This document shows positions 46,254 to 58,001 of a stretch of DNA of 64,000 nt, one piece after another. The notes under the pieces are model-generated. The model had not been told where the DNA came from. It ran no database searches and saw only the letters and a program-made list of their open reading frames with translations. Each line of letters opens with the position of its first letter. Within the stretch, counting starts at the first letter, position 1. Source of the DNA: Terana coerulea (lineage: Eukaryota; Basidiomycota; Agaricomycetes; Polyporales; Phanerochaetaceae); NCBI GenBank assembly GCA_024811115.1, contig JAKOGH010000681.1, forward strand, positions 62,001-126,000, written 5' to 3'. A program made the translations under genes and the position numbers.

Positions 46254-48596
46254 ATGGATACCGCGCTATTGGTGGCGTTGTCCACCGCATTTCTTATTCT
46301 TCTGAAGACACACATTGATTTTCGCACTGCAGTCAAGTCTGTCGGGTGAGTTATATATGCTCTTAGATTGTGCTGCATTCGCTCAACCATTGAGCCATAG
46401 TAACGTATCCGGTACTCGTACCATTATCTCCGGTTTCGGTATCATCGGTTTCATGTTCAAAAGTCTATCCCTGGTCTCGTGCGAGGAGGCCTGCGTATAT
46501 GGATCCGGAAGCATCTCGACTTTGAGGACTACGGCTTAGATATTCTTAGTGCCGTGAGTGGTTACTGACATCGTGTTAAAACGCTGGCTGAAAATTGTGA
46601 TTATCAGGTCGCCGTAGTACCCTGGGTGCACGTCGTGCTCGACGTAGCTGACGCTGCTGCCATCAAGGTTAGTCTTCCGTCTGGGCTCTATTGGGTTGGT
46701 GTACCGTTCAAGGCTGACTTAAGTCCCCAGGAAATCACAAGCAACCGACAGAAGTTCCCCAAACCTCTTCGAGGGTACGAGGCCTTAGCCTTCTTCGGGG
46801 ATAACATCGTTGCTTCTGCAGGAGACCAATGGAAGCGTTACAAGAAAATTGCAGCACCGGCTTTTTCAGAGGTGAGCATAGCGCACTCGAAATAATCTAC
46901 GTCATTGATGGCTTCACTGTGCTCAAGCGCAACAACAGGCTTGTGTGGGACGAAACGGTCAAGATCATGAACGATCTCTTCGACAATGTGTGGGGCTCGA
47001 AACAGGAAATTGTGTTGGACAGCACGTTAGATATCACTCTTCCGGTAAGTCTTACTTGGTGCGATGGGTCATTTACTGACAGATATCAATATGGGGTAGA
47101 TTGCACTGTTCGTTATCGGTGTCGCTGGCTTTGGTCGTCGTCTCACCTGGGAATCGGACTCGCACGTCCCTTCCGGCCATAAGATGACCTTCAAGGCACG
47201 TCGGTTACGTTATGCGGTCCTTAAGCTGGAGACTTATTGCGAGTGCACGGGAAGGAATCTTTGCACATCGTTTCCACCGGGATGTTCACCAAGATAGCGA
47301 CACCGAAGTTGCTCATGAAGTGGGCTCCAACAAAGCGTCTCCAAGAAGTCAAGCTAGCCTATGAGGAACTGGATGTGAGTAGCTCTGCATCTTGTGATGG
47401 AGTGCTTTCGGCCAAATAAATGTTACGTAGCAATATATGTTGGAGATGGTACAAGCACGTCGGAATGCCGAGAAGAAGGAAGAGAGACACGACCTGTTCA
47501 GCAACTTCCTTGACGCAAACGACGACGACGGGCTGGATGGACCGTCAAAGTTGACTGACCACGAGCTCATTGGAAATATATTCATTTTCTTGCTTGCTGG
47601 TAAGCCGAACAGTTTACCAGTGTTGTAGCTTACCCAATACTTATGGACGTCTTCAGGGCACGAGGCAAGTCTTTTCTGGATGTCATTGTGGTACAGTGTT
47701 GCTGAACAGGGGCAAGACCACCGCGCATACACTGTGCTTTTGCTTCGGCTTTCCTCGCACTGTATCCGGAATACCAAGAGAACCTCTTTGAGCAAATCAA
47801 GACCGTTATGCCAAACGATGGCACGCCTGGTATGTGACCTAAGATCCTCATAGGACGCCTTTTTGACTTGGAGAAATTATAGGCGTATGACGGTATGAAC
47901 AAGTTCACAGAGTCGATCGCGTGAGTTTGCAGTTTTTCGCGCGGTGAACTGTCGCTCAGTTCACCTCGTGCAGCGTCTTCTACGAGACTCTTCGGCTGTT
48001 TCCACCGGTCAAGGGCGTGCCCAAGTGTGCGGCGGAGGACACGACTCTTGTGACCACGGACAGCGCCGGCAATAAGGTGGTTATCCCCGTACCGGCTGGT
48101 ACAGATATCTCCATCAATATCACGGCCTTGCATTACAATCGTAGGCCCATTCTTCCTGTCCCATGTGTTCTTCCAAAATTGATAATCCTGTAGCTCGGTA
48201 CTGGGAGGATCCGTACGCTTTCAAGCCTGAGAGATTCCAAGGAAATTGGCCTCGGGATGCTTTTCTGCCCTTCAGCGGCGGAGCTCGGGCCTGTATCGGT
48301 CGACGGTAGGCCGTCGCGTATATTTCGACGGGATCCTTGCTGACAAAGCTCTAGGTTCTTTGAGACGGAGGCAATCGCCATTCTGACTATGGTCGCCTCG
48401 CGCTACACGATCGAAGTCAAGGAAGAGCCGCAGTTTGCGCACGAAACGTTTGAGGAGCGGATGGAGCGCATATTCACAGTAACGCATGGCGTGACCTTGA
48501 CGTGAGTCTTTTGCCGATGGATGCTCTGTCGCTTATAATAGAGCTTAACTGTTCTCAAGACCCGTCCGGATGCCTCTAGTGTTTAAGAGGCGGTGA
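46254..48596 (+). CDS. Cytochrome P450, tandem copy 1
   Basis: Membrane-anchored heme monooxygenase of about 540 aa. The N-terminal helix (MDTALLVALSTAFLILLK) places it on the ER. I-helix AGHETTAHTL, ExxR helix as ETLRLFPPV, heme loop FSGGARACIGRR, end PVRMPLVFKRR. Roughly 14 exons. The I-helix is encoded around an 8-nt microexon (47657-47664, GGCACGAG), followed by a GC donor (GAG|GCAAGT). Another GC donor follows MTFK near 47182. Two one-base corrections are needed: near 46465 (FMFK to IPGLVRGG, one short) and CC at 47753-47754 (CFGF to LALYPEYQ, one extra). The heme loop has Gly-Gly where copies 2-4 have Ala-Gly. Same strand and spacing as the next three copies; substrate unknown. Confidence 0.88.
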
Positions 48597-49123
48597 AATA
48601 TCTATACTGGCTACTGCGATCATACCACTCATGCGCGTGACAAACCCCTGGCCCCGATGATTTATGTGATGTAGATCTCCATCCGCGAATTGAGTATCTA
48701 AACTTTGTTCAGTAATACGCTGATCTGATTCGCTTTAGGCTTGCAAATGAGCTGCTCTAATCCGCTGCGAGTTGGCACTCGATGAGCAAACATAAACAAC
48801 AAGCGTTTGGCTATTGGTCGAGAAAGGATAGGTTCAACGAAACGCCCATCACGTTCATGCATCATGATCTCGCCTCCTCTACCCCTATACTAGTTCCCAC
48901 ACAGCCTATAGGCTCATAGTCCGGTCGACGATCATATTCCAGCACTTCAGAGCGGAACAATGGTGAAATGTGCCTTGATAGGGGCGCGGACGCCACCGAA
49001 GATGCCGATAGGCCTCGGCAGCATTTCGGCGGGACGCACTGACCTTTGCCCTAGCCATATCATGTCCGGGAGGCTGTATTTCTGACAGCGTGAAGAAGCC
49101 CCCTTACTACGTTCTGTCCGAAG
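48597..49123. other. Spacer between P450 copies 1 and 2
   Basis: 527 bp. No gene or remnant seen. Confidence 0.4.
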
Positions 49124-51424
49124 ATGAACACCGTCTCGCTGGTGGCATTGTCCACCGTTTGTGTCGCCCTGGTGAAGAGATACCTGGAATACCGTGCTGT
49201 CATCTGGTCTTTCAAGTGAGCTACTATCCTCTTGTAGACCGGCTCGATGGTTTCTAACATCCTTGTGTTCAGCAACCTGCCTGGTACTCGCACGGTCATC
49301 TCTGGCTTCGGGATCATCGGATTCTTGTTCAAGAGACCCATTCGCGGTCTCGTGCGAGGCAGCTTCCGTAATTGGATCAAGAAGCACGGCGACTTCCAGG
49401 AGTGTGGCGTGGACATCATTACGGCTGTACGTTCTCCGCTGCCAAGGTTGTCTCGGGCCACCAGGGAGAAGCTGAACTCTGGCAGATCGCCGTCGTGCCC
49501 TCGGCGCACGGCGTGCTGCTCGTCGCGGACCCAGCCGTGATCAAGGCGAGTTTTATGACGTTTGATTATTGGCCTTTATTCAACGTACAGCAGGAAATCA
49601 CCGCCCACAGGCATAGGTTCCCCAAGCCGCTCTATGGATACAAGGCATTGTCGTTTTTCGGACCCAACATCGTTGCGTCCGAGGGAGAGCAGTGGAAGCG
49701 CTACAAGAAGATATCCGCACCAGCGTTCTCGGAGCGCAACAACAAGCTGGTATGGGACGAGTCCGTCAAGATCATGCTGGATCTCTTCGAGAACGTGTGG
49801 GGTCAGCAGCAAGAGATCGTAGTGGACAACGCGCAAGATGTTACTTTACCGGTGGGCGTTTCCTGGATCGTATTGCGGGCTCATACTGACAAGGACGGCT
49901 TGATAGATTGCGCTGTTCGTCATTGGCGTCGCCGGTTTTGGACGGCGCATTTCCTGGGAGTCTGACTTAGTCGTTCCGTCAGGACACATGATGACCTTCA
50001 AGGTGCGTATTGTTGACAGTAACACTCCCTGCGGCACTGCACGTGAGAGCTCATTCATTGCACATAGGAAGCTTTGCACGTCGTATCGACCGAAATACTC
50101 ACAAAAATCGCCACACCAAAGTTCATCATGGATCGCGCTCCGACGAAGCATCTCCGCAACGTTAAGCTGGCGTACGAAGAGCTCGACGTAAGTTCCCTTG
50201 CTTTGTCCCCATCGCCGTCCGTGTGATCTCATATCGAACGCGTTGCAGCAATACATGATGGACATGATCAACGCGCGTCGAAGTGCGGAGAAGAAAGAGG
50301 ATCGTTACGACTTGTTCAGCAGCTTGCTCGACGCAAATGAAGAGGAGTCAGACGGACAAGCGAAGCTGGCTGACCGGGAACTGCTTGGAAACATTTTCAT
50401 ATTCTTGCTTGCAGGTGAATAGATCCCGCCTACCTGCTGACGAATCCTGACGAATCGTTTGCGCTGTAGGTCATGAGGTGAGTGCTTTTGTGGCGCTGGC
50501 GGCCACGTTATTTCTCACAGCAGGTCTAGACTACGGCAAACACGCTATGCTTTTGCTTCGGCCTTCTTGCCATGCACCCTGACTACCAAGAGGAAGCTCT
50601 ATGAGCAAATCAAGACTGCCAATCCAGAGGGCACAATACCCGTAAATCAGCTACTACTTACAACCGCTATTTGCCGGAATTAATTTACTGTTATCAGGCG
50701 TACGAGGACATGAACAAATTCACAGAGTCGTTGGCGTAAGCATATCATTACTACCAGAGTCTTCAAATAATAGATGCTGAAACTATATGTAGTGTCTTCT
50801 ACGAGACCCTTCGGATGTTCCCACCGGTCATCAGCGTCCCAAAGACCTCTACCGAAGACACAACCCTGGTGACCAAGGATAACCTTGGGAACAGCGTCGT
50901 AGTCCCCGTTCCAGCCGGGACACACGTTGTACTGAGCATCTCGGCGCTGCATTATAACCGTGCGTCCTCCCTGCTTCCGCCCAATATTGCACAAGCTGAC
51001 GATTCCGCACAATGGCTAGCTCGTTACTGGGAAGACCCACACGTCTTCAAGCCTGAGAGGTTCCACGGTGACTGGCCCCGAGACGTTTTCTTGCCCTTCA
51101 GCGCTGGTGCCCGTGCATGCTTGGGCCGACGGTACGCTAATGTCCCAATATGCAAGGCCGCCTTTGCTGAACGCATCGCAGATTCTTTGAGACCGAGGGC
51201 ATCGCCATTCTAACAATGTTGGTTTCTCGATACAAGATTGAGGTGAAGGAAGAGCCTCAATACGTACACGAAACGTTCGAGCAGCGGTATGAGCGCATAT
51301 TCCAGGCCAGGCAGGGCGTGACTTTGACGTAAGTCGTGAATGCGTTTCATGACGCCGTGCGGGTATATCAGGCTAATGAACTCGTAGACCTGTGCGTATG
51401 CCGCTTGTTTTCAAACGGCGATAA
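49124..51424 (+). CDS. Cytochrome P450, tandem copy 2
   Basis: Paralogue of copy 1. N-terminal anchor MNTVSLVALSTVCVALVKRY; PGTRTVISGFGIIGFLFKRP; WKRYKKISAPAFSERNNKL; ALFVIGVAGFGRRISWESD; I-helix AGHETTANTL; FYETLRMFPPV (ExxR); heme loop FSAGARACLGRRF; end PVRMPLVFKRR. The 8-nt microexon (50470-50477, GTCATGAG) is shared with copy 1, here with a normal GTGAGT donor. The intron after PAVIK has a GC donor (AAG|GCGAGT), is 48 nt, in-frame and stopless. One extra base in GG at 50592-50593 breaks HPDYQE / KLYEQIK. Copies 1 and 2 share exon structure and are each other's closest relatives in the array. Confidence 0.89.
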
Positions 51425-52297
51425 GCGGGAATATGTAACGCTGTGCAAAATTCACAAGTTGCACCGGATGTCCAATATTGCGCACGCATGGCTGTTCCCT
51501 TCATGTAATTGACGTAGGAAACTATGCAGTATGCGGCTCCTTACTGGCTCATGAAATCACTACAGACAGATCCAGCCTGATGTAGCGAGCTCAAAGCTTG
51601 AAAGGGGAAATGTAAAGGGGACAGACAGCTTGAATGTTCCAGTTCATGAACGCGACTGGCAAGCGCGCGTCGGACTGCTCGGGGCTACGGGCGGAATGAT
51701 AGACGCTCATTTTCGCTTACGGAAAATTGAAATGCGGGGAGATCAGCGGGGAATCAAGCGCCCTCTCACCGCAACGCCACCGCCACAAAGCTGCTGCTCA
51801 GACCCCGACGGCCTAATTTTTTCTTTTCGACGGCACCCACCTTGCGAGCTGGACTGCCGGCTGCTGCCCTCGTCCAAATCACGTATCTTGCTCTCGAGCC
51901 CTCTTTCATTTGCGCTTACCTCGCCGCCAAACTGGAACATTCGGTCTGGGACGTGTCTGGGATCCAACTTCCCAGGGGCGCACGTCGCCGCTGCGGAAAC
52001 ACCGTCGCTGGCCATATGCGTGCGTGATCAGACGCTCTGCGTGGGATGCACACATCCACGATGCTGACATTTTGACGTTCGCCTATAGATATGTGCCTCG
52101 GGACCCATGACAAATTCTGGCTTAGTGCGTCCGTCCGGCTAACGGCTCGGACTGCTCGGAGAACCTATGTGCCTCTCTTAATATAAGCCGTGAGGGAATT
52201 CATTGAAGGCTGGCTTTGTTGGCTGCTTGAGGCACCGTGATCTTCATCCCTCTCAACCACCACCGCTGCCACTACCCCTACCACCACCACCGCCGCC
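51425..52297. other. Spacer upstream of P450 copy 3, with TATA-like site
   Basis: 873 bp. TTAATATAAGCC near 52177 is a good TATA-type site 120 bp before the ATG. AATGATAGACGCT near 51694 also occurs upstream of copy 4. No gene is supported. Confidence 0.4.
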
Positions 52298-54463
52298 ATG
52301 AACACCACAACGCTGGTGGCACTCTCCACGTTGGTCCTCTTCGTTCTGAAGAGGTACTTCGACTATCGTTCGGCCGTGCAGTCCCTTCAGTACGTCTGCA
52401 TTGTCCTTTTGCATGGTACATGTCTGAACACAGTCCAAAGGAACCACCCAGGCACTCGCACGCTGTTCTCCTCGTTCGGCCTCATGGGCTTCGTCTTCGC
52501 CAAGCCATTACGAGGCATTTGCCGCGGAGGAATGGGCCCCTACTACACCAAGCATAGTGACTACGAGGAGGCAGGCGTAGACATTCTCAGTGCCGTACGT
52601 CTTCAATGTGGTCGTGGTCAGGGGCCTCATCGAACTGACGACCGTGCCAGATCTCTGTGCTCCCCACCACCCACGCCGCGCTGGTCGTGTCGGACCCCGC
52701 TGCTATCAAGGAGATAACGATGTACCGCACGCGCTTCCCGAAGCCGGTCGTGCAGTACACGGCCCTCTCGTTCTTCGGACCGAACATCGTCGCGTCAGAG
52801 GGCGATGAATGGAAGCGGTACAGGAAGATTAGCGCGCCGGCGTTCTCAGAGGTGCGTAACTTAAAAACCCTGTGCAGACCAATCATGAGGCTAATATGCT
52901 AAATGACAAGTAGCGCAATAATCGCCTGGTATGGGACGAGACGGTGAAGATCATGCTGGACCTGTTCGACAATGTGTGGGGCGAGAAGAAGGTCATCGAG
53001 GTAGACCATGCTGTCGAAGTGACGCTGCCGGTAAGCTCGTAACACTGCAAGCTGATCGCAGATCCCTGCCTTCTCACTGTGTTCATCAGATTGCATTGTT
53101 CGTCATTGGCGTCGCCGGCTTCGGAAGACGAATCTCGTGGACTGACGACCTAGTTGTGCCTCCAAACCATAAACTGGCGTTCAAGGTATGGCTATCACAT
53201 CTTGTCTGAATTCCCCTCAGGTCGTTCCAAATAGGACGCTCTTCACGCTGTCTCCACGGACGTCTTCGTCAAAGTCGCCACACCTGGGCTCATCATGAAG
53301 TATGCGCCTACGGCCCGCATGAGGCGCTGCAACCTTGCATTCGACGAAATTGAGGTGAGCTGTGCTGAGGTCTTGTTGAATTATCAGTATCTCATACGAG
53401 TGCATCCAGCAATATATGCGGGAAATGATCACGGCACGCAGAACTGCGGAGAAGAGGGAGGAACGGTATGACTTGTTCAGTAGCTTGCTCGATGCCAGCG
53501 AAGATGAGTCGGACGGTATCACTATCACAGACCAAGAACTTCTTGGGAACATCTTCATCTTCCTGCTCGCTGGTGCGTCTAGGCTGCAGGTTGAATTTGT
53601 AGGTAGTGGCTAAACACATCATCCTAGGTCATGAAACTACTGCCCATACTCTCTGTTTCACTTTCGGACTTCTCGCTTTGCACCAAGACAAGCAAGAAAA
53701 ACTATACCAGCACATCAAGAGCATTATACCCGACGGAAGGATACCTGTGCGTAAATATTTAAATAGTTTTATGCGCTCCTCACTCAGCTTGTGCCACAGA
53801 CTTACGAAGAAATGAACTTGTTTACCGAGTCACTTGCGTATGTTATCTATACTCCTCCACGATATCATGCTGTATTAAGGCGGCTTTTCAGTGTGTTCTA
53901 CGAGACCCTTCGTCTGTTCCCTCCAGCGCCTGCTGTTCCAAAGAAGGCTGCGGAAGACACGACGCTTACCACCACGGACGACGCAGGAAACAAAGTGATT
54001 ATACCTGTCCCCACAGGGACGGACATCGTCCTCAACATCCCCGGATTGCACTTTAACCGTGAGCCCCGTCTCACGCTCCGCCCTGTGCGTGCGCGGCTGA
54101 CTGTCATTGCAGCGAGATACTGGGACGACCCGCACGCGTTCAAGCCCGAGCGGTTCCACGGCGACTGGCCGCGCGACGCGTTCCTGCCGTTCAGCGCGGG
54201 GGCGCGGGCGTGCCTCGGCCGGCGGTTCTTCGAGACGGAGGGCATCGCGATCCTCACGATGCTCGTGGCGAAGTACCGGATCGAGTGCAGGGACGAGCCG
54301 CAGTTCGCGCACGAGACGTTTGAGGAGAAGAAGGCGCGGTTGTTGGCGGCGACGGGCGGCTTGACTCTGACGTATGTCCGAGACGTACATTGAGGTTGAT
54401 GCTTGTGGCTAATGTTGCTCTTCCAGGCCGATTCGGATGCCCCTTGTGTTCAAGAGGAGATGA
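52298..54463 (+). CDS. Cytochrome P450, tandem copy 3 (intact)
   Basis: The one array member readable without any frame correction. Anchor MNTTTLVALSTLVLFVLKRY; PGTRTLFSSFGLMGFVFAKP; AIKEITMYRTRFPKPVVQYT; SFFGPNIVASEGDEWKRYRK; VIGVAGFGRRISWTDDLVVP; I-helix AGHETTAHTLCFTFGLLAL encoded without the internal microexon; ETLRLFPPAPAVPK; PERF motif in DDPHAFKPERFHGDWPRD; heme loop FSAGARACLGRRFFETEG; end PIRMPLVFKRR. About 540 aa, the usual P450 length. The anchor implies ER and dependence on P450 reductase. The substrate is not inferable; basidiomycete P450 arrays often serve xenobiotic or terpenoid oxidation, but that is family knowledge only. Confidence 0.92.
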
Positions 54464-55185
54464 ATATTGTAGCCGTATAGGAAGCATCCCATCCTGGATA
54501 TTAATTTATGTTATATTTTTACCTTGTGATCTATTACATTACATGGGATTTAGTGACGTGCTCGGTGGAAGCCTGACAACGGTGTGACACACGCACAAAT
54601 GGGTCTTCGCTCATTTGCTCAGCTGCTTGCCCGCTCGCTTTGACGCGGGTCGGCGTCGGGCTCTGGCCATTTCAGGCAGGGAGCGGGTGGCGTAAATGAT
54701 AGACGCTGAACTTTTCCGTGGCCCTCGTCGCTTTCTTTCAAGTGTCGACAACGACCTCAGTGACGCCGCCGTACTCAGCTCAGCCCTGTCCCCCGATCAC
54801 GCTTGACGACGATCCGGACGTTCGACGACGCTCATGCCGCGCCCATGTCGCTCTATATATTCCGCCCTCATGACCCTCAGCCACTATCTCACAAGTTCGC
54901 AGCTGCTCGCAGACCTGTGCTCTGTGCAGTCTTCTCACGCCCTGCGGAGGCAACAATGCCACCCGCCATGCTATCTGCGTGTGACCATCACCGCCCGCCA
55001 TGCAACCTCTTATGTGCAGACAAACCTCGGGTGTTTTGACACATGGAGGCTTAGTGTAAATGGTTCGGCGAAGGGCCGGCACTGTATGGTGCCTTGTGTA
55101 AGGAGCGGAAGCAAAGACTCGCGGCGTTGCCGACTCTTAAGCAGGCCTCGACACAGCAAGCCACCTGAAGTGACACCATATCGCC
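54464..55185. other. Spacer upstream of P450 copy 4
   Basis: 722 bp. AATGATAGACGCT near 54696 is shared with the upstream region of copy 3; CTCTATATATTCCGCC near 54850 is TATA-like. No gene is supported. Confidence 0.4.
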
Positions 55186-57354
55186 ATGAACACGACGACA
55201 CTGGTAGTGCTGTCCACCGTCCTCCTCTACTGCCTGAAGAAATACCTCGACTTCCGGGCGGCGGTCAGGGGTATCGGGTGCGTACCACACTCCCTCTCGT
55301 CGGTCTACGCAACACTGACGAGCACCCCCAGAAACCACCCTGGCTCCCGAACTCTCTTCTCCACGTTTGGCATCCTCGGGTTCCTGTTCAGGAAACCCAT
55401 CCGCGGCGTCTCGCGCGGGGGCTTCGGTCGTGGCACGCCAAGTACGCGGACTACCAGGAAGCCGGCGTGGACATCATCAGCGCCGTGCGTGCTCGCTGTC
55501 ACGCAAACTCTCGCCCGCTTTCGGCACTGACGACGCCTTAGGTGGCGGCCATCCCGCAAGCGCACACCGTGCTCCTCGTCTCGGACGCCGCCGCGATCAA
55601 GGACATCACCGCCAACCGCCACCGTTTCCCCAAGCCCGTGAAGCAGTACCGAGCCCTGACTTTCTTTGGCAGCAACATCGTGGCGTCGGAAGGGGATGAG
55701 TGGAAGCGCTACAGGAAGATTAGTGCCCCTGCGTTCTCCGAGGTCCGCCATCTCGATCATATAAAGCGGGAAGTGTACTTATCGGGCATGTAGCGCAACA
55801 ACCGCTTGGTATGGGAGGAGACAGTGAAGATCATGGCGGACTTGTTCGAGAATGTTTGGGGCGAGAAGAAGGTCATCGAGGTGGAGAATGCTATCGACGT
55901 GACTCTCCCGGTGCGTTGCTTTTGAGACGTCTGTTGAGTTATCTGTCCTCACGCAACTGCAGATTGCGTTGTTCGTAATCGGTGTTGCAGGATTCGGCAG
56001 ACGCATCACCTGGCAAGATGACGTGGTGGTACCCCCAAATCATCAAATGGCCTTCAAAGTACCAAGCTTTTCAGTACATACTGAATTCCAGCTGACATTC
56101 CTGTGTAGGATGCCTTGCACGTAGTGTCCACCGAAATCTTCGTCAAGGTCGCAACGCCTGCCTGGATCATGAAGTACACGCCCACCGAGCGCATGAAGCG
56201 TGTGGCGCTAGCCTTCCAGGAGCTCGAGGTACGTTTGCTCACACCATATCGATACTGATGCTGACGTATACTGGATGCTGTAGCAATATATGCTGGAAAT
56301 GATCCACGCTCGTAGAAACTCGGAGAAGAAAGAGGAGCGATACGATTTGTTCAGCAGTCTCCTTGACGCGAGTCAAGACGAGTCTGACGGCCAAATGAAG
56401 CTTACGGATCAGGAGCTCTTGGGGAACATATTCATTTTCCTGCTTGCCGGTCAGTCCACTCGCCGATAGCCCCTAATAGCACAGCGTTCACTGACTTTGC
56501 AAGTCCAGGACACGAGACGACCGCGCATACGCTCTGCTTCACCTTTGGTTTGCTGGCGCTATATCCGGAACACCAAGAGAGATTGTATGAACACATCAAG
56601 AAGGTTATACCTGATGGCCAGATACCGGTGGGTAGACTCAAGAGCTGCACACCGCATTTCATCATTGAGCACTGCCATTACCTAGACATACGAACAGATG
56701 AACGAGCTGTCCGAGTCTCTTGCGTACGTTCTGCCAGAGTGATATTCTTGAACGCCGTCATCTCATACTTCTCTAGTGTCTTCAACGAAACCCTCCGCTT
56801 ATTCCCACCGGTCATTGGCATACCTAAGACAGCCGCGGAAGATACCACGCTTACCACCAGCGATACCGCAGGAAACAAGGTCGTCATCCCTGTCCCCGCA
56901 GGAACAGCCGTCGTGCTCCAAGTACCGGGGCTACACTACAACCGTTCGTACCCCTTCCCTTTTCCATCCTTTATCCTCGCAAGTCCCAACTCAACCCTCC
57001 CTCAGCGAAATACTGGGACGACCCGCACGCGTTCAAGCCCGAGCGCTTCAACGGGGACTGGCCGCGCGACGCGTTCCTGCCGTTCAGCGCGGGCGCGCGC
57101 TCGTGCCTCGGCCGGCGGTTCTTCGAGACGGAGGGCATCGCGATCATGACGATGCTCGTGTCCCAGTACCGGATCGAGGTCAAGGAGGAGCCGGAGTTTG
57201 CGCACGAGACGTTCGAGGAGCGCAAGGCACGGCTGCTGGCCGCCAAGGGCGGTCTGACTTTGACGTGCGTGATAGCTGTTGTTCGCTGTAGTACGAGCGC
57301 TGACGTGTTGTGTTTAGGCCTGTTCGTATGCCCTTGGTCTTCAAGCGGCGCTGA
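55186..57354 (+). CDS. Cytochrome P450, tandem copy 4
   Basis: Closest to copy 3. Anchor MNTTTLVVLSTVLLYCLKKY; HPGSRTLFSTFGILGFLFRK; FFGSNIVASEGDEWKRYRKI; ALFVIGVAGFGRRITWQDD; I-helix AGHETTAHTLCFTFGLLAL with no internal microexon; FNETLRLFPPVIGIPK; DDPHAFKPERFNGDWPRD; heme loop FSAGARSCLGRRFFETEG; end PVRMPLVFKRR. One base appears missing in G5 at 55417-55421; with it the sequence reads RGGLRSWHAKYADYQEAG, matching copies 1 and 2. Its 3' end lies 156 bp before a fragment of the PGIIVPQ family. Confidence 0.89.
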
Positions 57355-57510
57355 GCGCACTAGAGTCGGGGAGTGGCTTCGTCGACTTCCATGTGACTCC
57401 GAGTGTACTATCAGTGATTTTTGGCACAGCGGATTTTACCGCCTCGGCGCATGCGATTTGATGCATATTCAGATCGGTAGTGCAGCTGGATACTGTTCAT
57501 CAGGCCTCAG

Positions 57511-57630
57511 GGTATACCTGCTACACTAGAGCTCCGCAACGTTGCGCCGGGCCTTTGGCAGCCGATCCCGTCATACGGCTATTGGTACAACGAGCAGCTC
57601 CCATTGCCGGCGGAGCTCGACTTGAAATGA
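57511..57630 (+). pseudogene. Last-exon fragment of the PGIIVPQ/WPGY/WQP family (copy E)
   Basis: After a plausible acceptor (CCTCAG) the frame reads PATLELRNVAPGLWQPIPSY and ends LPLPAELDLK-stop, closely matching the last exon of copy D (LIELRNVAADIWQPV, LPLPEVEM). No ATG exon, PGIIVPQ exon or WPGY exon is found between P450 copy 4 and this point. I call it a truncated copy, probably left by a duplication next to the P450. Confidence 0.62.
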
Positions 57631-58001
57631 CGCACGTTTGATACCTGTTGTTCTCCGTGTGCTGATGTGTACGCTCATCACGCTACATAGTTCATCGAGC
57701 AGGTGCATTTGCGAGTGCGTTACAGTACACAGGCGAGGCCCAGAAAATGAACAATAGGATGATCCGAGAGTCGGATGGCCCATTTACACATCTGTTGCCA
57801 TTAAATCTAGGTGGCCACACAGCATAAACTTCATTGCCAAAGGATCGACCTGGGACAAAGACAGGAGTGGCTGCCGAGTGGCTTCATTGATATGGTGGCC
57901 TCTGTCCACCGGGTGCGCATATATAGGACAGCGGTTCGCTGCAACGGCCGTCACTGCAGATATCTTGTCGTTAACGTTAGCCTCCGGAAAGCCAAGTCAC
58001 C
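57631..58001. other. Promoter region of family copy D
   Basis: 371 bp. GCATATATAGGAC near 57915 is TATA-like, about 85 bp before the ATG-only exon. Confidence 0.4.
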
